Positions 61,770 to 64,000 of a stretch of 64,000 nt of DNA are shown here, piece by piece. The DNA lies in NCBI GenBank assembly GCA_902631395.1, contig CACOYM010000006.1, forward strand, positions 60,833 to 124,832, written 5' to 3'. A program made the position numbers and the translations under genes. Numbering within the stretch: the stretch's first letter is position 1; each line of letters begins with the position of its first letter. Source of the stretch: Halieaceae bacterium (GTDB taxonomy: Bacteria; Pseudomonadota; Gammaproteobacteria; Pseudomonadales; Halieaceae). The notes beneath the pieces are model-generated. The model saw only the letters and a list, made by a program, of their open reading frames with translations, ran no database searches and was not told the origin of the DNA.

Positions 61770-63056
61770 CTATTGTGCCCCAAGGTGCGCGATGTTGTCC
61801 CTTGCGGTCTCGAGCCTATGCCTTAACGGAAGCCCTGACGGCACCGCCTTTGGAGTCTCGGGCATGAATGCCTCATCGGTCAGCGCTCCCAAAAACATGG
61901 CGAGTGAAGTGATTTCTGCATCAGTCAGCTTGGGTTCCCAGATATGCCAGTGAATCATCAAAGATTTGTCCTTTGGCACTTCATGACCTCTACCGCCAGT
62001 ATAAAAGCGTGCAGCGTCTTCAAGTGTCGGTTTTTGCCCGCGATGCATATAAGGTGCAGTGCGCACTATGTTACGCAAGCTAGGCACTCGAAATGCGCCG
62101 CGTTGGCTGGCATCACTCGTGATCCCTTCGGCGCCCGTGTCGATTAATTTGCCGGGCGCGTCAGCCACTCCAAGCACAGCGAGTTGCTGATTCGTGAAGA
62201 GCGGTGGGGTATGGCACTCCGCGCAGCGGGCGACAAACGAGCGGAATACGTTGAGCCCCGCGATCTCATCCTCATTGAGCGCTTCGTGGTAGCCATGTGC
62301 ATACAGATCGTAGCGGCTGTTCAGTGATATTAGTGAACTCTCAAACGCCGTAATAGCGGTATAGACCTGATCAAGTCTAATGGACGGCCTACCAAATGCT
62401 TGCTCAAATAATGCGCGGTAAGTCGCGCTTGCATTTAGCGTAATCAGCAACTGACTTGGGGTATTGCCCATTTCAACAGGAGAGTAGAGAGGGCCTTGCA
62501 TTTGCTCTTCAAGGCTCCTTTTTGAGCCATCCCACAGCAGCGTCGAGAGAAAGCCGACATTCCATAGGCTTGGCGCCGAGCGCATTAGCGTCTGCCCTTG
62601 GATGCCGATAGCTTGCGCGCGGCCATCGGCAAACCCCTTTGCAGGGTCGTGACAACTGGCGCAGGAGACCGACCCATCAGCTGACAGAACGGGGTCGAAA
62701 AATAGGTAGCGTCCCAGGTCAATTTGTTGCGGGGTAAAGCCTTCGCGCAGTGGCGGCAGTCCCGTTTTGAGACCGCCCACACCGGCATCCCGCAGGGAGC
62801 GGTATTTTCTGTAGCGATTACGCAGCACGCAGCCGCCGTCGTGATTCTCGAAAGAGGCAGGGCAGGTATTGACTAGTTTGAATTGTATCGCTGGAGACGC
62901 TTTATCGCTAGCCGCGACCTGGCCGGGCAAGATTACTAATAACAGGACTCTGAGTAGCCGGCGCCCTGCAGATGGCAGATGTGCAAGACACGTAGAGGTG
63001 CCGCTGGTGTTATCAGCGTTGCGGCGGCAGTGTAGCGATAAAAGCGATGACATCAT
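61770..63056 (-). CDS. Exported di-haem cytochrome c peroxidase/MauG-family protein
   Basis: About 428 residues. Two haem c motifs: VSCASCHDPAKGFADGR and FVARCAECHTPPLFTN, with LRNIVRTAPYMHRGQKPTLEDAARFY between, as in cytochrome c peroxidase and MauG proteins. A signal peptide (LLRVLLLVILPGQVAAS) follows about 35 residues after the first Met. Starts at 63056 or 63053 lie inside the 3' end of the upstream cytochrome gene (overlap about 44 bp), and there is no other ATG, GTG or TTG before the signal, so coupling is likely. It would reduce H2O2 or oxidise an unknown partner. Confidence 0.85.
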   Translation of the reverse strand: MMSSLLSLHCRRNADNTSGTSTCLAHLPSAGRRLLRVLLLVILPGQVAASDKASPAIQFKLVNTCPASFENHDGGCVLRNRYRKYRSLRDAGVGGLKTGLPPLREGFTPQQIDLGRYLFFDPVLSADGSVSCASCHDPAKGFADGRAQAIGIQGQTLMRSAPSLWNVGFLSTLLWDGSKRSLEEQMQGPLYSPVEMGNTPSQLLITLNASATYRALFEQAFGRPSIRLDQVYTAITAFESSLISLNSRYDLYAHGYHEALNEDEIAGLNVFRSFVARCAECHTPPLFTNQQLAVLGVADAPGKLIDTGAEGITSDASQRGAFRVPSLRNIVRTAPYMHRGQKPTLEDAARFYTGGRGHEVPKDKSLMIHWHIWEPKLTDAEITSLAMFLGALTDEAFMPETPKAVPSGLPLRHRLETARDNIAHLGAQ

Positions 63057-63693
63057 TGATATCGTCGCCGTTGGATAGCGCGGGCGCAAGTCTTGCCATT
63101 TGTGCTCCATAAAAATCGTCTGGGTGTGCGCCGCGGATACCCTCTAAATAACCCTCGTAGGACGATTTTAGATACCAGTCGTTTGCACCTGCCAGTGCGG
63201 GTGCGCCCAAAACGTCATTGCCTTGCGCGTTTGTGGCATGGCAGGCGCTGCAGATGTTGGTGTAGTAGTCCTTGCCTCGTTCCGCATCACCGCTAACTGT
63301 TGCTGCTGGTTGTGTGGGCTGTAGTTCTGTTGTGATGAGCTCGACCAGATCGGGGATCTCTCTATCGTTGAGGTTGGCGACGCTCAAAGCCATGCGTTTC
63401 CCCGCCTCATCGCTGCCTTGTGCACCGCGTACGCCGGTGGCGAAATGATTGAGTTGCCGCTCAATATAATCGGCGGAAAGCTGGGTGAGGGCGGGCGCAC
63501 CCAGCGCTTTGTTACCTTCACCCGCTGCGCCGTGACAGGCGGCACACCGGCCCTGCCAGATCGCTGCGCCGGACGCGTCTGAAGGCGAGACCGTTATGGT
63601 GCCCGCTGAGGTTTTAACAACTGATTCGAAAGAGGTGTCGCCACAACTGGCCAGCATCATCACGAGAATGAGCAGTGTGGCGAGGCGGCGCAT
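63013..63693 (-). CDS. Di-haem cytochrome c lipoprotein
   Basis: 226 residues from the ATG at 63693. Lipobox MMLASC with Cys17. Two tandem class I cytochrome c domains: CAACH (Cys50, Cys53, His54) and CSACH (Cys148, Cys151, His152), with a late MARLAP Met ligand. This is the cytochrome c4-like / cytochrome c553 architecture. It is likely the electron donor for the peroxidase, whose gene overlaps it. It begins 10 bp after the rpoD stop, so it may be partly read through from rpoD. Confidence 0.88.
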   Translation of the reverse strand: MRRLATLLILVMMLASCGDTSFESVVKTSAGTITVSPSDASGAAIWQGRCAACHGAAGEGNKALGAPALTQLSADYIERQLNHFATGVRGAQGSDEAGKRMALSVANLNDREIPDLVELITTELQPTQPAATVSGDAERGKDYYTNICSACHATNAQGNDVLGAPALAGANDWYLKSSYEGYLEGIRGAHPDDFYGAQMARLAPALSNGDDINDVIAFIATLPPQR

Positions 63694-63703
63694 CCTGCGT
63701 GAG

Positions 63704-64000
63704 TTACTCGTCGAGGAAGCTGCGCAGGTAATCAGAACGCGTGGGGTGACGCAGCTTGCGGAGCGCCTTAGCTTCGATCTGACGTATCCGCTCACGGGTT
63801 ACGTCAAACTGCTTACCGACCTCTTCCAGCGTATGGTCGGTATTCATATCAATACCAAAACGCATGCGCAGAACTTTCGCTTCGCGGGCAGTTAGGCCGC
63901 CTAGCACCTCGCGGGTCGCCTCGGTGAGGCCTTCCTCGGTAGCAGAATCAACTGGTGAGGCAATGGTGAGATCTTCTATGAAGTCACCCAAGTGCGAGTC
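63704..64000 (-). CDS. rpoD: RNA polymerase sigma-70 factor RpoD, C-terminal part
   Basis: Only the last 98 residues are in the window; the 5' end lies beyond the right edge. The sequence contains the sigma region 4 helix-turn-helix: [51 protein letters not shown], which recognises the -35 element, and ends in [10 protein letters not shown] as in RpoD of gammaproteobacteria. The housekeeping sigma factor. No terminator is visible before the cytochrome gene 10 bp downstream. Confidence 0.96.
   Translation of the reverse strand, partial: DSHLGDFIEDLTIASPVDSATEEGLTEATREVLGGLTAREAKVLRMRFGIDMNTDHTLEEVGKQFDVTRERIRQIEAKALRKLRHPTRSDYLRSFLDE

Noticed and set aside
1..64000. CRISPR arrays, insertion sequences, prophage genes or an integrase
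   Set aside because: No regularly spaced repeats, transposase motifs, terminal inverted repeats with flanking duplications, or phage structural genes were seen.

Overview
The window looks like chromosomal DNA from a free-living aerobic gammaproteobacterium, most likely a marine one of the Halieaceae (OM60/NOR5) type. This rests on family content: a DUF3094 protein, a PA3496-like protein, SrkA, CysE, RpoD, YghU, many short-chain dehydrogenases, a Rieske oxygenase, a sulfatase and a haloalkane dehalogenase. The genus is inference. Most of the window is GC-rich (about 53-58% where I counted lines). The leftmost 6.8 kb (glutamate synthase operon) is visibly more AT-rich (about 48% in a counted line). 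I saw no insertion sequence, prophage, CRISPR array or rRNA.

Layout. 1-6.8 kb: a minus-strand operon of an unusually long glutamate synthase large subunit (1833 aa) followed 4 nt later by a CysJ-type diflavin reductase that runs off the left edge. 7.5-12.4 kb: housekeeping genes hemE, cysE, a TrmB-like methyltransferase, a hexapeptide acyltransferase, srkA, a DUF3094 protein and tRNA-Pro(CGG). 12.5-19.9 kb: a VOC protein, a decayed tRNA-Asn-like fragment, small membrane proteins, an orphan Ser/Thr kinase plus PP2C phosphatase pair, a secreted protein, an SDR and another exported protein. 19.9-24 kb: a class III CoA transferase and the threonine degradation operon tdh-kbl. 24-28.9 kb: a tightly packed DUF938 methyltransferase cluster with small membrane proteins (one frameshifted), an ABM monooxygenase, an EamA transporter, TerB and a membrane protein. 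29-32.7 kb: divergent puuB-like and puuA-like genes and a membrane protein. 32.7-40.2 kb: a shikimate kinase-like protein, HNH nuclease, FAH-family hydrolase, exported sulfatase, SDR, methyltransferase and SMP-30-like protein. 40.4-44.5 kb: an HD-domain gene with two in-frame stops, arsenate reductase, ACR3 arsenite exporter, zinc alcohol dehydrogenase and a COQ7-like protein. 44.7-50.7 kb: Rieske oxygenase, cupin, SDR, EamA, VOC, an XRE regulator and a membrane protein broken at a perfect A AAA AAG slippery heptamer. 50.9-57.3 kb: an agmatine deiminase-like lipoprotein, MAPEG protein, penicillin-acylase-family enzyme, NylB-like serine hydrolase and a coiled-coil protein. 57.5-64 kb: a tRNA with anticodon CAU, yghU, a dehalogenase/DUF1330 pair, and three exported haem proteins directly downstream of rpoD, which runs off the right edge.

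How the genes fit together. Glutamate and amino acid metabolism recurs: glutamate synthase, cysE, tdh-kbl, puuA/puuB and an agmatine deiminase-like protein. A second theme is exported hydrolysis and electron transfer (sulfatase, acylase, NylB-like hydrolase, cytochromes). A third is small-molecule detoxification (arsenic pair, GST, dehalogenase, VOC proteins).

The candidates most worth following are the GltB plus diflavin reductase operon, the possible programmed -1 frameshift at 50.02 kb, and the rpoD-linked haem module with a beta-helix/cytochrome c fusion. All functional calls come from reading motifs and recalling families; no search was run.
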